A stretch of DNA of 64,000 nt from an uncultured Clostridia bacterium (lineage in GTDB: Bacteria; Bacillota; Clostridia; Oscillospirales; SIG627): assembly GCA_947589595.1 (NCBI GenBank), contig CANQBV010000002.1, forward strand, positions 1-64,000, written 5' to 3'. The first letter of the stretch is position 1, and each line of letters begins with the position of its first letter. The notes under the pieces are model-generated. The model saw only the letters and a list, made by a program, of their open reading frames with translations, was not told the DNA's origin and did no database searches. A program made the position numbers and the translations under genes. Below, in pieces: positions 34,427 to 46,498 of this stretch.

Positions 34427-34578
34427 GGCTCCTTTTCCAAATTTACAAAAAATTCACAAATAATTCCGGCCTTTTTTTTGCAAAACGACCCATTTTTTCC
34501 TTTTTTTGGGAAAAGGACGGTATGATTTTTGGGCAGGCGGGAAAAAATAATCAGGCAATGATAAAAACGGAGACGAGT

Positions 34579-34977
34579 ATGATCAAAAAAATTCTTTCTT
34601 ATTTTACCGCTTTCTGGATCGGCGGTTTTCTCTACGCGCTGATCGAGATCCTTTTTCGCGGGCGGACGCATTTTGCCATGGTGATCGTAGGCGGCATTTG
34701 CTTTCTAGGGATCTTTGCAATTCAAAGATTTATGCCCACCGTGCCTTTTCTGTTCCGAAGTCTGATCTGCGCGGTATGGATTACCGAGATCGAATTTTTA
34801 TCCGGCTGTTTTTTGAATCTGGCGCTGGATCTGAAAATTTGGGATTATTCTCATTTGCCGTTCCACGTGTTGGGACAGGTCTGCCTTTTATTCAGCTTCT
34901 TCTGGTTTCTTTTGAGTATTCCGGCGCTGTGGCTGGCGAAAAAGATGGGGCAATTCAAATTTTGGCGGGAAACGTGA
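34579..34977 (+). CDS. Small integral membrane protein, CmpB / 'ABC-transporter type IV' family-like
   Basis: 132-aa protein with three to four membrane helices. The pattern (YALIEILFRGRTHFAM, FLSGCFLNLALDLKIWDYS, GQVCLLFSFFWFLLSIPALW) resembles the Firmicutes family named putative ABC-transporter type IV (CmpB), whose function is not established. GGAG lies six nt before the ATG. Monocistronic, convergent with khpA across a terminator; divergent from the S10 promoter. Confidence 0.7.
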   Translation: MIKKILSYFTAFWIGGFLYALIEILFRGRTHFAMVIVGGICFLGIFAIQRFMPTVPFLFRSLICAVWITEIEFLSGCFLNLALDLKIWDYSHLPFHVLGQVCLLFSFFWFLLSIPALWLAKKMGQFKFWRET

Positions 34978-34986
34978 GGAAAAAGG

Positions 34987-35021
34987 AAAAAGCCGATGGC
35001 GTTGGCCATCGGCGCTTTTTT
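34987..35021. terminator. Bidirectional terminator between CmpB-like gene and khpA
   Basis: GCCGATGGC (34992-35000) / GCCATCGGC (35005-35013) with GTTG loop, preceded by A-run and followed by TTTTTT. Confidence 0.85.
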
Positions 35022-35030
35022 CGGAGTGGT

Positions 35031-35258
35031 TCAGATAATATCGACCATTACCTTTTTGTTTTCCTTGGTCGCGCAAGCTTTTACAACGGAGCGGATCGCT
35101 TTTGCGATTCTTCCCTGCTTGCCGATCACCTTTCCCATATCTTCGGGCGCAACGCTCAATTCCAGATGGAGAATGTCGCCGTTCTGTCTTTCCACAACGA
35201 CAACTTCATCGGGTTTTGAAACAAGCGCCTTTACGATATCGATCAAGACTTGCTTCAT
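35031..35258 (-). CDS. khpA: KH-domain RNA-binding protein KhpA
   Basis: 75-aa single KH domain with the GKVIGKQGRIAKAIRSVVKA loop (GxxG present). In Gram-positives KhpA pairs with KhpB/Jag to bind many RNAs and affects cell division and length. Directly after rpsP in the ylxM-ffh-rpsP operon, the usual place; rimM, trmD and rplS do not follow here. Confidence 0.93.
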   Translation of the reverse strand: MKQVLIDIVKALVSKPDEVVVVERQNGDILHLELSVAPEDMGKVIGKQGRIAKAIRSVVKACATKENKKVMVDII

Positions 35259-35272
35259 CCGTGTTCCTCCAA

Positions 35273-35518
35273 TCAGTCAATCGCACCGCTCTTTTTCAGA
35301 ATGCTTCTTACCGTTTCGGTGGGTTGTGCGCCGTTGGCGATCCACTTTTTTGCGGCTTCAACGTCTACTTCGATCGCGGGGGGATCCATCAAAGGATTGT
35401 AGGTACCGATCTTTTCAATGAATCTGCCGTCTCTCGGATACCGGGAATCTGCCACTACGATTCGATAGAACGGAGTCTTTTTCGCACCCATTCTTCTGAG
35501 TCTGATTTTTACTGCCAT
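35273..35518 (-). CDS. rpsP: Ribosomal protein S16 (bS16)
   Basis: 81-aa 30S assembly protein: [40 protein letters not shown] and PMETV-like [14 protein letters not shown]. Between ffh and khpA, AGGAGG upstream. Confidence 0.98.
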   Translation of the reverse strand: MAVKIRLRRMGAKKTPFYRIVVADSRYPRDGRFIEKIGTYNPLMDPPAIEVDVEAAKKWIANGAQPTETVRSILKKSGAID

Positions 35519-35571
35519 GCTTTCACCTCCTTATAAATTCTGAAAACCGTCTGAGAGACAGTGCCGCCTCC

Positions 35572-36903
35572 TCAGAACGGGAATTTCATTCTGCCGAATT
35601 TCTTCCCCATTTTCTTGCCGGAAAACTGCTTCATCATTTTGTTAACGGCTTCGAACTGGCGGAGAAGCTTATTGACCTCTTCCACGGTTTGTCCGCAGCC
35701 GGCGGCGATGCGTCTTTTCCGGGAAGCGTTGATTACGTCGGGCCTGGTGCGCTCAAGCTTCGTCATGGACTGGATAATGGCTTTCATGCGATCGACTTGT
35801 TTTTCGTCGATCTGCGCATCCTTGAGGGCGCCGGTGTTCATGCCGGGCAACATCCCCATGAGTTGTTCAAGCGAACCCATTTTTTTCAGTTGCTCAAACT
35901 GATCCAGATAATCCTCCAAAGTAAAGCTCTGTTCTCGGAGCTTTTTCTCCATTTCCAGGGCTTTTTTCTCGTCAAATGCGGCTTCGGCGCGGTCGATGAG
36001 CGTCAGCACGTCGCCCATGCCGATGATTCGGCTCGCCAAGCGATCGGGGTAGAACGGTTCAATCTGGTCAAGCTTTTCTCCGACGCCGATGAACTTGATC
36101 GGCTTACCGGTAACGTAGCGGACGGAAAGCGCGGCGCCGCCGCGGGTATCGCCGTCCATTTTCGTCAGGATCACACCGGTGATATCGAGCAGTTGATCAA
36201 AATTCTCCGCGACGTTCACCGCGTCCTGGCCGGTCATGGAATCAACCACCAGCAGAATTTCGGTGGGATTCGCCGCTTCCTTCATGCGGCGGAGCTCGTC
36301 CATGAGTTCTTCATCGACGTGCAAACGACCGGCGGTGTCGAGAATGACCAGGTCGTACGCATTTCTTTCCGCATAGCGAATTCCTTCGGAAGCGATCTTC
36401 ACCGCATCCTTACAATCCTCCATGGCGAAAACAGGCACTTCCACCTGCTCGCCCACCACCTTCAACTGGGTGATGGCGGCGGGACGGTAGATATCGCACG
36501 CGACAAGCAGCGGACGTTTGCCCTGCTTTTTCATCATCAACGCCAGCTTGGCGGAGTGAGTGGTTTTCCCGCTTCCCTGCAAACCGCACATCATCACGAC
36601 TGTGGGCGGTTTGGGAGAAATGGTGAGTTTTTCGTTTTTTTCGCCCATGATGGCAATCAGTTCTTCGCGTACGATTTTGACAATCTGCTGCGCCGGCATC
36701 AGGCTTTCCAGCACCTCCTGCCCGACGGCACGCTCGGAAACCCGCGCCACAAAGGCTTTGACCACCTTAAAGTTGACGTCCGCTTCCAGAAGCGCCAATT
36801 TGATCTGGCGCATTCCGACCTTGACGTCGGCTTCGGTAAGCTTGCCTTTGCTGCGGAAAGATTTGAACGCATCGCTCAATTTATCCATTAAATTTTGGAA
36901 CAC
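35572..36903 (-). CDS. ffh: Signal recognition particle protein Ffh (SRP54)
   Basis: GTPase that binds signal sequences on ribosomes and delivers them to FtsY and SecYEG. 443 aa: N-domain (1-85), GTPase G-domain with GLQGSGKTT, DTAGR, TKMDGD and GVGEKL, and a C-terminal M-domain with a Met-rich groove (MGSLEQLMGMLPGM) and the RNA-binding RKRRIAAGCG. Thirteen nt after ylxM, which modulates SRP. Confidence 0.98.
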   Translation of the reverse strand: MFQNLMDKLSDAFKSFRSKGKLTEADVKVGMRQIKLALLEADVNFKVVKAFVARVSERAVGQEVLESLMPAQQIVKIVREELIAIMGEKNEKLTISPKPPTVVMMCGLQGSGKTTHSAKLALMMKKQGKRPLLVACDIYRPAAITQLKVVGEQVEVPVFAMEDCKDAVKIASEGIRYAERNAYDLVILDTAGRLHVDEELMDELRRMKEAANPTEILLVVDSMTGQDAVNVAENFDQLLDITGVILTKMDGDTRGGAALSVRYVTGKPIKFIGVGEKLDQIEPFYPDRLASRIIGMGDVLTLIDRAEAAFDEKKALEMEKKLREQSFTLEDYLDQFEQLKKMGSLEQLMGMLPGMNTGALKDAQIDEKQVDRMKAIIQSMTKLERTRPDVINASRKRRIAAGCGQTVEEVNKLLRQFEAVNKMMKQFSGKKMGKKFGRMKFPF

Positions 36904-36916
36904 AAAGCGACACCTC

Positions 36917-37228
36917 CTACAACATTTCCCGAATCTGTTCGATCATTTTCTTCTGCGCTTCCGTTTCACCGGCAAGCGCATCGCAAAGCGAATGCAACTT
37001 CTTCTGTTTGGCTTTTAAGCCAAGCTTCTTTTCATAATCCTGCAATTCCTCGGAGCTGCGCGCGATCAGGGCGCGGACGGCCTGCCGGCTGGTGCCGGTC
37101 TGCTCCGCAATTTCCGCCAGGGAAAGATCCTCCAGAAAATAGGCTTCAAAGACTTCCCTTTTCTGCGGAGTCAAGAGAGCGCCGTACAGGTCATACAAAG
37201 CGGAAAGCGACAAGTCTTTTTCAAACAC
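36917..37228 (-). CDS. ylxM: YlxM, SRP-associated helix-turn-helix protein
   Basis: 103-aa helical protein with a sigma-70 region 4-like helix-turn-helix (LSLAEIAEQTGTSRQAVRAL) and the LYDLYGALLTPQKREVFEAY start of the YlxM/p13 family. In Streptococcus it binds SRP and raises Ffh GTPase activity. First gene of ylxM-ffh-rpsP-khpA with its promoter at 37276-37303. Confidence 0.93.
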   Translation of the reverse strand: MFEKDLSLSALYDLYGALLTPQKREVFEAYFLEDLSLAEIAEQTGTSRQAVRALIARSSEELQDYEKKLGLKAKQKKLHSLCDALAGETEAQKKMIEQIREML

Positions 37229-37275
37229 ATGCTCGCTCCCCTTTCGCTGTAAACATTTTTTATTTACACCTGTTT

Positions 37276-37303
37276 ATTATATCCATAAAAGTGGATTTGT
37301 CAA
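37276..37303 (-). promoter_or_regulatory. Promoter of ylxM-ffh-rpsP-khpA
   Basis: On the minus strand: TTGACA (37303-37298), 16-bp spacer, TATAAT (37281-37276). Full consensus hexamers. Confidence 0.85.
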
Positions 37304-37325
37304 GAGTTTTTTGCCGTTTTTTTGT

Positions 37326-37420
37326 CGCTTTCTTGAAGGAAAGCGGCGCAGCTTGCAAACGAAAGTCTTGGGGCGCTGTCCCAGTCCCTGTTTCGGTTCC
37401 TTTCTTTCAAGAAAGGAACC
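37326..37420. repeat. Gene-end repeat with two hairpins
   Basis: First hairpin CGCTTTC..GAAAGCG (37326-37345), then a GC-rich middle (GGGGCGCTGTCCCAGTCCCT), then GGTTCCTTTC..GAAAGGAACC (37395-37420). The order (GC-rich box then hairpin with CTTTC/GAAAG core) matches the elements at 18493-18633, 52072-52130 and 62815-62880. Confidence 0.6.
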
Positions 37421-37422
37421 TT

Positions 37423-38088
37423 TTATAAAATTCCTGCAAAAAACAGGAAAGCAAGCACGCAGCCGACCAAAAGGGCAAGACCGATCAAAAAGCGTAGCGC
37501 GCGGAAAGATCCGCCTTTTTCGGTTTCCGAGCCGGGGATGAGCTTCGCGCGGCGCAGCGCGGTGACAAACGGTTTATAGAGTGTGAGCGTCAGACCGGCG
37601 TTAATGCCGCCCTTTATGAGATTGAAAGGCAGAAACACCGGAAGCAGCATCGTTACGACCACTTCGCGCGGAACTTTCATATAAATGGGGGTAAACAGGT
37701 AGTTCCACAAAATCATCGCTGCGACCTGCGCGGCCACACCGGCACAGAGCCCGGCAAGCGCGCCCTGATAGGAGCGCATTTTTTTATAAACCAGCGCGGC
37801 GGGAAAGGCAAAAGCGGCCGTAGAAAGAAAATTCATCAGGAACCCCCACGGGCCGGTCGTACTGATCGTAACCATTTCCAGAAGCGCCGTGATCAGAGAA
37901 ATGACCAGCGTAGCAGCCGGACCGAACAGAAAGCCCGCGATGACAACGACCGCGTCCTTCGGATCATAGCTCAAAAAGCCCGCCACTTTGGGAATGGGCA
38001 AAAAGTGCACCAGCAACACGGCAACATAGGCGAGCGCGCAAAACATGCCGTAGCCTGCAATTTTTTGAATGGAATTCTTTTGTTTCAT
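37423..38088 (-). CDS. ribU: Riboflavin ECF transporter S component (RibU type)
   Basis: Membrane substrate-binding subunit that works with a shared energy-coupling module. 221 aa with six predicted helices, the YDPKDAVVVIAGFLFGP block and GFLMNFLSTAAFAFPAALVY typical of RibU. The FMN riboswitch and terminator directly upstream make riboflavin the substrate with good certainty. The ATG at 38088 has GGAGG-like AGGAAAGAT upstream. No ECF ATPase genes are nearby; they are normally encoded elsewhere. Confidence 0.92.
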   Translation of the reverse strand: MKQKNSIQKIAGYGMFCALAYVAVLLVHFLPIPKVAGFLSYDPKDAVVVIAGFLFGPAATLVISLITALLEMVTISTTGPWGFLMNFLSTAAFAFPAALVYKKMRSYQGALAGLCAGVAAQVAAMILWNYLFTPIYMKVPREVVVTMLLPVFLPFNLIKGGINAGLTLTLYKPFVTALRRAKLIPGSETEKGGSFRALRFLIGLALLVGCVLAFLFFAGIL

Positions 38089-38137
38089 ATCTTTCCTCCG
38101 TTTTATTTGGGAATACATTATAATAGGACGAAAAGAA

Positions 38138-38168
38138 AAACGCCCCCGCAAAAACCGCGGGGGCGTTT
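38138..38168 (-). terminator. Riboswitch-controlled terminator ahead of ribU
   Basis: AAACGCCCCCGC (38138-38149) / GCGGGGGCGTTT (38157-38168), GC-rich stem followed on the minus strand by TTTTTCTTTT. It lies between the FMN aptamer and ribU, so FMN binding probably causes termination here. Confidence 0.85.
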
Positions 38169-38214
38169 GGCGCGCCGATCAAATGACCGCATAAAGGCAA
38201 GCCAACCGGCACTT

Positions 38215-38327
38215 TTCTTCTCTCATCCGGACTATACCGTCGGTACAGGAATTTCGCCTGTTCAGCAGGATCGCACCCGCTCGTGGACTTTACCACCGGT
38301 GTGGAATTACACCAACCCCTGAAGATT
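38215..38327 (-). promoter_or_regulatory. FMN riboswitch (RFN element)
   Basis: On the minus strand the conserved RFN parts are present in order: TCTTCAGGGG, GTGTAATTCCACACCGGTGG, AAGTCCACGAGC, GAACAGG then GAAATTCCTGTACCGACGGT, and AGTCCGGATGAGAGAAGA closing the first stem. It controls ribU. It begins only about 27 nt after the tuf stop codon. Confidence 0.96.
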
Positions 38328-38353
38328 TTTGTGATTCAATTTTTTCGGGTCAA

Positions 38354-39556
38354 TTAGCCGAGAATTTCGGTAACAACGCCGGAACCAACGGTTCTGCCGC
38401 CTTCGCGGATAGCGAAACGGAGACCTTTTTCGATCGCGATCGGAGCGATCAGTTCCACTGTCATATCCACGTTGTCGCCGGGAGCGCACATCTCAACATC
38501 CGAGGGGAGAGTAATAACGCCGGTAACGTCGGTGGTTCTGAAGTAGAACTGCGGTCTGTAGTTGTTGAAGAACGGGGTATGACGGCCGCCTTCTTTTTCG
38601 GTAAGAACGTAAACCTGACCAACGAACTTGGTGTGAGGATTGATCGTGCCGGGTTTGGCAAGAACCTGACCTCTTTCGATGTCTTTCTTGTCGATACCGC
38701 GGAGCAGAACACCGATGTTATCGCCGGCTTCAGCATAGTCGAGCAGCTTGCGGAACATTTCGATACCGGTTACCACGCTCTTTCTGGTTTCTTTCAGACC
38801 GACGATTTCAACTTCGTCGCCCATTTTCAGCTGACCGCGTTCTACACGGCCGGTAGCAACGGTACCACGACCGGTGATGGAGAATACGTCTTCAACAGGC
38901 ATCAGGAAAGGCTGATCAGCCTTACGGTCGGGAGTGGGGATGTAGGAGTCAACCGCCTCCATGAGCTCATGGATGCAGGCATACTCGGGAGCGTTGGGAT
39001 CGGTGCTGGTGGATTCCAGAGCATCGCGGGCAGAACCTCTGATAATCGGGATATCGTCGCCGGGGAATTCGTGCTTGGAAAGCAGTTCTCTGATTTCCAT
39101 TTCAACGAGTTCGAGAAGTTCTTCATCGTCAACCATATCGGTCTTGTTCATGAAGACAACGATCGCAGGAACGCCTACCTGACGAGCCAGAAGAATGTGC
39201 TCGTGGGTCTGCTGAAGAGGACCGTCGGTAGCGGCAACCACCAGGATCGCGCCGTCCATCTGAGCGGCACCGGTGATCATGTTCTTTACGTAGTCCGCGT
39301 GGCCGGGGCAGTCAACGTGCGCATAGTGACGGTTTGCGGTTTCGTATTCAACGTGTCTGGTGTTGATCGTGATTCCTCTTGCTCTTTCTTCGGGAGCGTT
39401 ATCGATCTGGTCATAGGCCATGAATTCGATGTTGCCGTTGCTGAGAGAAAGAACCTTGGTGATTGCGGCGGTAAGAGTGGTCTTACCGTGGTCAACGTGA
39501 CCGATGGTGCCAATGTTTACATGGGGTTTTGTTCTTTCGAATTTAGACTTTGCCAT
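38354..39556 (-). CDS. tuf: Elongation factor Tu
   Basis: Delivers aminoacyl-tRNA to the ribosome. 400 aa; GTPase motifs [25 protein letters not shown] and GSARDAL-type G5 (usually SAL); domains 2 and 3 intact ([25 protein letters not shown]). Last gene of the str cluster; no terminator is visible before the FMN riboswitch. Confidence 0.98.
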   Translation of the reverse strand: MAKSKFERTKPHVNIGTIGHVDHGKTTLTAAITKVLSLSNGNIEFMAYDQIDNAPEERARGITINTRHVEYETANRHYAHVDCPGHADYVKNMITGAAQMDGAILVVAATDGPLQQTHEHILLARQVGVPAIVVFMNKTDMVDDEELLELVEMEIRELLSKHEFPGDDIPIIRGSARDALESTSTDPNAPEYACIHELMEAVDSYIPTPDRKADQPFLMPVEDVFSITGRGTVATGRVERGQLKMGDEVEIVGLKETRKSVVTGIEMFRKLLDYAEAGDNIGVLLRGIDKKDIERGQVLAKPGTINPHTKFVGQVYVLTEKEGGRHTPFFNNYRPQFYFRTTDVTGVITLPSDVEMCAPGDNVDMTVELIAPIAIEKGLRFAIREGGRTVGSGVVTEILG

Positions 39557-39598
39557 TGAATTTTTCCTCCTAAAATTTAAATTGTTGGGATGAAATTT

Positions 39599-41674
39599 TT
39601 ATGAATTACTGCTCTTAATGATCTGCTGTTGGATCGATACCGGAACTTCCGCATAATGATCGGGCTCCATGGTATAGACGCCGCGCCCCTGGGTTTTGGA
39701 GCGAAGGTCGGTTGCATAACCGAACATTTCTCCGAGCGGGACTTCGCAGGTGATCTGCTGACCGCCGCCAACCGATTCCATGCCGAGCACGCTGCCGCGG
39801 CGCTGGTTGATGTTGCCGATAACATCGCCCATGTATTCATCAGGCGTAACAATGACAACCTTCATGATCGGTTCGGTAATGGTGGGATCCGCTTTTCTCA
39901 TGGCTTCTTTGAACGCCATCGAGCCGCAGATCTTAAATGCCATTTCCGAGGAGTCCACTTCGTGATAGGAACCGTCGAACACGGTAACCTTTGTATCCAC
40001 AACGGTGTAACCGGCGACGACGCCGCTTTCCATAGCGCCGCGAATCCCGGCGTCCACTGCGGGGAGATATTCCTTCGGAATCGCACCGCCGACGACCTTG
40101 TTGATGAACTCGTAACCCTTGCCGGGTTCGTTCGGTTCGATGGTCATCTTCACATGTGCGTACTGACCCTTACCGCCGGACTGACGGGCGTACTTGACGT
40201 CCACCGTAGCGGGCTTGCGGATTGTTTCTCTGTAAGCTACCTGCGGCTTGCCCACGTTGGCCTCCACGCGGAATTCGCGCAGGAGACGGTCTACGATGAT
40301 TTCCAGGTGAAGCTCACCCATACCGGCAATAATGGTTTGCCCGGTTTCTTCATCGGTGGATACCTTAAAGGTAGGATCTTCTTCCGCCAGCTTGGAGAGC
40401 GCAATCCCCATTTTCTCCTGACCGGCCTTGGTTTTCGGCTCAATAGCTACGCGGATAACCGGATCCGGGAAGTCCATGGACTGGAGAACGACAGGATTCT
40501 TTTCGTCGCAGAGCGTATCGCCGGTGGTGGTGTATTTTACACCGATCACGGCGGCAATATCGCCGGCGTAGATCTTATCGGTATCTTCTCTGTGGTTGGC
40601 GTGCATCAGAACGATACGGCCGAGTCTTTCTCTCTTGTCCTTCACGGAGTTGTACACGGTCGAACCGGTTTCAACAGAACCGGAATACACACGCACAAAG
40701 CACAGACGGCCAACGAACGGGTCGGTGGCAATCTTAAAGGCGAGAGCGGAAAACGGCTCGTCTTCGCTGGGGTGACGGTCTTCTTCAATATCGGTGCCGG
40801 GCTTGGTGCCCACAATGGCGGGGATATCGAGCGGAGACGGCATATACTCCACAATGGCATCGAGCAGCTTCTGGACGCCCTTGTTCTTATAGGAAGTACC
40901 GCAAAGAACAGGGACCATTTTGCCGGCAATGGTGGATTTGCGGATCGCGGCGTGAATTTCTTCCTCGGAAATCTCTTCGCCTTCGAGATATTTCTCAAAG
41001 AGCGCGTCGTCGGATTCCGCCACAGCCTCTAAAAGCTGGGTTCTGTATTCTTCCGCCTTATCCGCCAGGTCCGCGGGAATCTCCACTTCCTGAATGTCAG
41101 TGCCCAAATCGTTGGTATAGAGATAGGCCTTCATTTTCACCAGATCCACCAGACCCTGGAAAGTGTCTTCGGAACCGATGGGAAGCTGAATCGGCACGGG
41201 ATTTGCTTTCAGTCTTTCATGGATCTGCGATACAACACGGTAGAAGTTTGCACCGCCGATATCCATTTTGTTCACGTAAGCAAGACGCGGAACATTGTAC
41301 TTGGTAGCCTGACGCCATACGGTTTCAGACTGGGGTTCGACACCGCCTTTGGCACAGAAGACTGCTACTGCGCCGTCGAGTACCATCAGCGAACGTTCTA
41401 CTTCAACGGTGAAGTCCACGTGACCGGGGGTATCGATGATATTGATTCGGTTGTTCTTCCAGAAACAGGTGGTAGCAGCGGAAGTGATGGTGATCCCTCT
41501 TTCCTGCTCCTGCTCCATCCAGTCCATGGTGGCGGCGCCTTCGTGCGTTTCACCGATCTTGTGCACTTTACCCGTGTAATACAGGATGCGCTCGGTGGTG
41601 GTCGTTTTACCGGCGTCGATATGGGCCATGATACCGATGTTTCTGGTTCTTTCTAATGGATATTCTCTCGGCAT
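39599..41674 (-). CDS. fusA: Elongation factor G
   Basis: GTPase that drives translocation of tRNA and mRNA. 691 aa; [33 protein letters not shown], followed by domains II-V including [20 protein letters not shown] and [10 protein letters not shown] near the C-terminus. Usual length. Between rpsG and tuf. Confidence 0.98.
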   Translation of the reverse strand: MPREYPLERTRNIGIMAHIDAGKTTTTERILYYTGKVHKIGETHEGAATMDWMEQEQERGITITSAATTCFWKNNRINIIDTPGHVDFTVEVERSLMVLDGAVAVFCAKGGVEPQSETVWRQATKYNVPRLAYVNKMDIGGANFYRVVSQIHERLKANPVPIQLPIGSEDTFQGLVDLVKMKAYLYTNDLGTDIQEVEIPADLADKAEEYRTQLLEAVAESDDALFEKYLEGEEISEEEIHAAIRKSTIAGKMVPVLCGTSYKNKGVQKLLDAIVEYMPSPLDIPAIVGTKPGTDIEEDRHPSEDEPFSALAFKIATDPFVGRLCFVRVYSGSVETGSTVYNSVKDKRERLGRIVLMHANHREDTDKIYAGDIAAVIGVKYTTTGDTLCDEKNPVVLQSMDFPDPVIRVAIEPKTKAGQEKMGIALSKLAEEDPTFKVSTDEETGQTIIAGMGELHLEIIVDRLLREFRVEANVGKPQVAYRETIRKPATVDVKYARQSGGKGQYAHVKMTIEPNEPGKGYEFINKVVGGAIPKEYLPAVDAGIRGAMESGVVAGYTVVDTKVTVFDGSYHEVDSSEMAFKICGSMAFKEAMRKADPTITEPIMKVVIVTPDEYMGDVIGNINQRRGSVLGMESVGGGQQITCEVPLGEMFGYATDLRSKTQGRGVYTMEPDHYAEVPVSIQQQIIKSSNS

Positions 41675-41756
41675 TGATAGCTCCGTTTCCTTTTTCTTTC
41701 AATAAATTGTTCCCAAAAATTCCCGCTTCTATGCGGCTCTTTCGGGAAGCGGAGAA

Positions 41757-42227
41757 TTAGTATCTGTAGTGGGCAAACGCTTTGTTTGCTTCTGCCATTT
41801 TATGCGTGTCTTCTCTCTTCTTCACGGCGCCGCCAAGGTTGTTGGTAGCGTCGATGATTTCGTTTGCGAGTCTTTCACACATATTCTTTTCGCTGCGGGC
41901 TCTGGAATAGGTAATGAGCCAGCGCAGACCCAAGGTTTGTCTTCTGTCGGGTCTGACGTCGATCGGCACTTGATAGGTAGCACCGCCGACTCTTCTCGCT
42001 TTGATTTCGAGAGTAGGCATGATATTATCGAGCGCCTTCTGGAACGATTCAAGCGGATCGTTGCCGGTTTTTTCCTTTACGATGTCGAATGCATCGTAAA
42101 CGATTTTCTGAGCAACGCCCTTCTTGCCGTCCAGCATGATGTTATTGACAAGCTTGGTCACAAGCTTGGAACCGTAAATCGGATCCGGCAGAATGTCTCT
42201 TTTGGAAATCTGACCTCTACGTGGCAC
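41757..42227 (-). CDS. rpsG: Ribosomal protein S7 (uS7), GTG start
   Basis: 30S head assembly protein. 156 aa from the GTG at 42227, seven nt after AGGAGGG; this gives the canonical [20 protein letters not shown] start and the canonical length. An ATG six codons upstream overlaps the Shine-Dalgarno and is rejected. Ends [19 protein letters not shown]. Confidence 0.97.
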   Translation of the reverse strand: MPRRGQISKRDILPDPIYGSKLVTKLVNNIMLDGKKGVAQKIVYDAFDIVKEKTGNDPLESFQKALDNIMPTLEIKARRVGGATYQVPIDVRPDRRQTLGLRWLITYSRARSEKNMCERLANEIIDATNNLGGAVKKREDTHKMAEANKAFAHYRY

Positions 42228-42358
42228 TGAACTTCCCTCCTTCACATATTTTCATGAATTCTTCGGTACTCCGGTTTCAAAACCGGTGAGTGCTTCGCAA
42301 AAGTCAATACGGTAATAGGATATATCTTCAGATGCAAAGCACAACAGGGCGATTCCGC

Positions 42359-42778
42359 TTACTTAGAAGCTTTCGCCTTTTTCGCTCCGTATTTGGAACG
42401 ACCTTGGTTTCTTCCGGCAACACCCTGCGTATCGAGGGTACCGCGGATAATGTGGTAGCGAACGCCGGGAAGGTCTCTGACTCTTCCGCCTCTGATCATA
42501 ACGACAGAGTGCTCCTGCAGGTTGTGGCCGATACCGGGGATATAGGCCGTCACTTCGCTGCCATTGGTCAAGCGAACCCTTGCAATTTTACGAAGCGCGG
42601 AGTTCGGCTTCTTCGGGGTTTTGGTGGATACCTTTGTGCAGACGCCGCGCTTCTGCGGGCAGGACATGGCAACGGTTTCTTTTTTCAAAGAGTTGACGCC
42701 AAGCTGCAGAGCGGGAGACTTGGATTTGTAGGCAACCTTTTCTCGACCAAATCGTACCAATTGGTTAAATGTTGGCAT
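42359..42778 (-). CDS. rpsL: Ribosomal protein S12 (uS12) with Arg at the streptomycin-site lysine
   Basis: 30S decoding-centre protein. 139 aa; [20 protein letters not shown] start, [20 protein letters not shown] and the end [13 protein letters not shown]. The loop that usually reads GGRVKDLPGV is [10 protein letters not shown] here: codon 101 (AGA, plus-strand 42476-42478) is Arg instead of Lys (K87 in mature E. coli numbering, K101 in B. subtilis). Lys-to-Arg here is a known streptomycin-resistance change. The other hot-spot Lys (TPKKPN) is unchanged. AGGAGG precedes the ATG at 42778. Confidence 0.98.
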   Translation of the reverse strand: MPTFNQLVRFGREKVAYKSKSPALQLGVNSLKKETVAMSCPQKRGVCTKVSTKTPKKPNSALRKIARVRLTNGSEVTAYIPGIGHNLQEHSVVMIRGGRVRDLPGVRYHIIRGTLDTQGVAGRNQGRSKYGAKKAKASK

Positions 42779-42808
42779 ATTGCACCTCCTTCTTCCATAT
42801 TTCATACT

Positions 42809-42838
42809 ATAGTATCACATTTTCCAGGAAAATGTCAA
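42809..42838 (-). promoter_or_regulatory. Promoter of rpsL-rpsG-fusA-tuf with a palindromic spacer
   Basis: On the minus strand: TTGACA (42838-42833), 18-bp spacer, TACTAT (42814-42809). The spacer and hexamer edges hold a perfect 9-1-9 palindrome, ACATTTTCC A GGAAAATGT (42818-42836). Confidence 0.75.
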
Positions 42839-42848
42839 CACTCCGGGG

Positions 42849-42882
42849 CTTGTGCAAAATGCTTTTTGGCATTTTGCACAAG
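42849..42882 (-). terminator. Stem-loop between rpoC and rpsL
   Basis: 14-bp perfect stem CTTGTGCAAAATGC / GCATTTTGCACAAG with a 6-nt loop, right after the rpoC stop. It has no clear T-run on the minus strand, so it may be an RNA 3'-end stabiliser or weak terminator. Confidence 0.5.
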
Positions 42883-42919
42883 ATTTTTGGGGGAAAATTT
42901 TGCTAATTTGTTTGCTTTA

Positions 42920-46483
<3,564 letters not shown>

Positions 46484-46498
46484 GATTTACTCTCCTCC

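Noticed and set aside
38325-38353. TTGACC / AAAAAT pair as a ribU promoter
   Set aside because: Transcription would start near 38318, inside the first stem of the FMN riboswitch, and destroy it.
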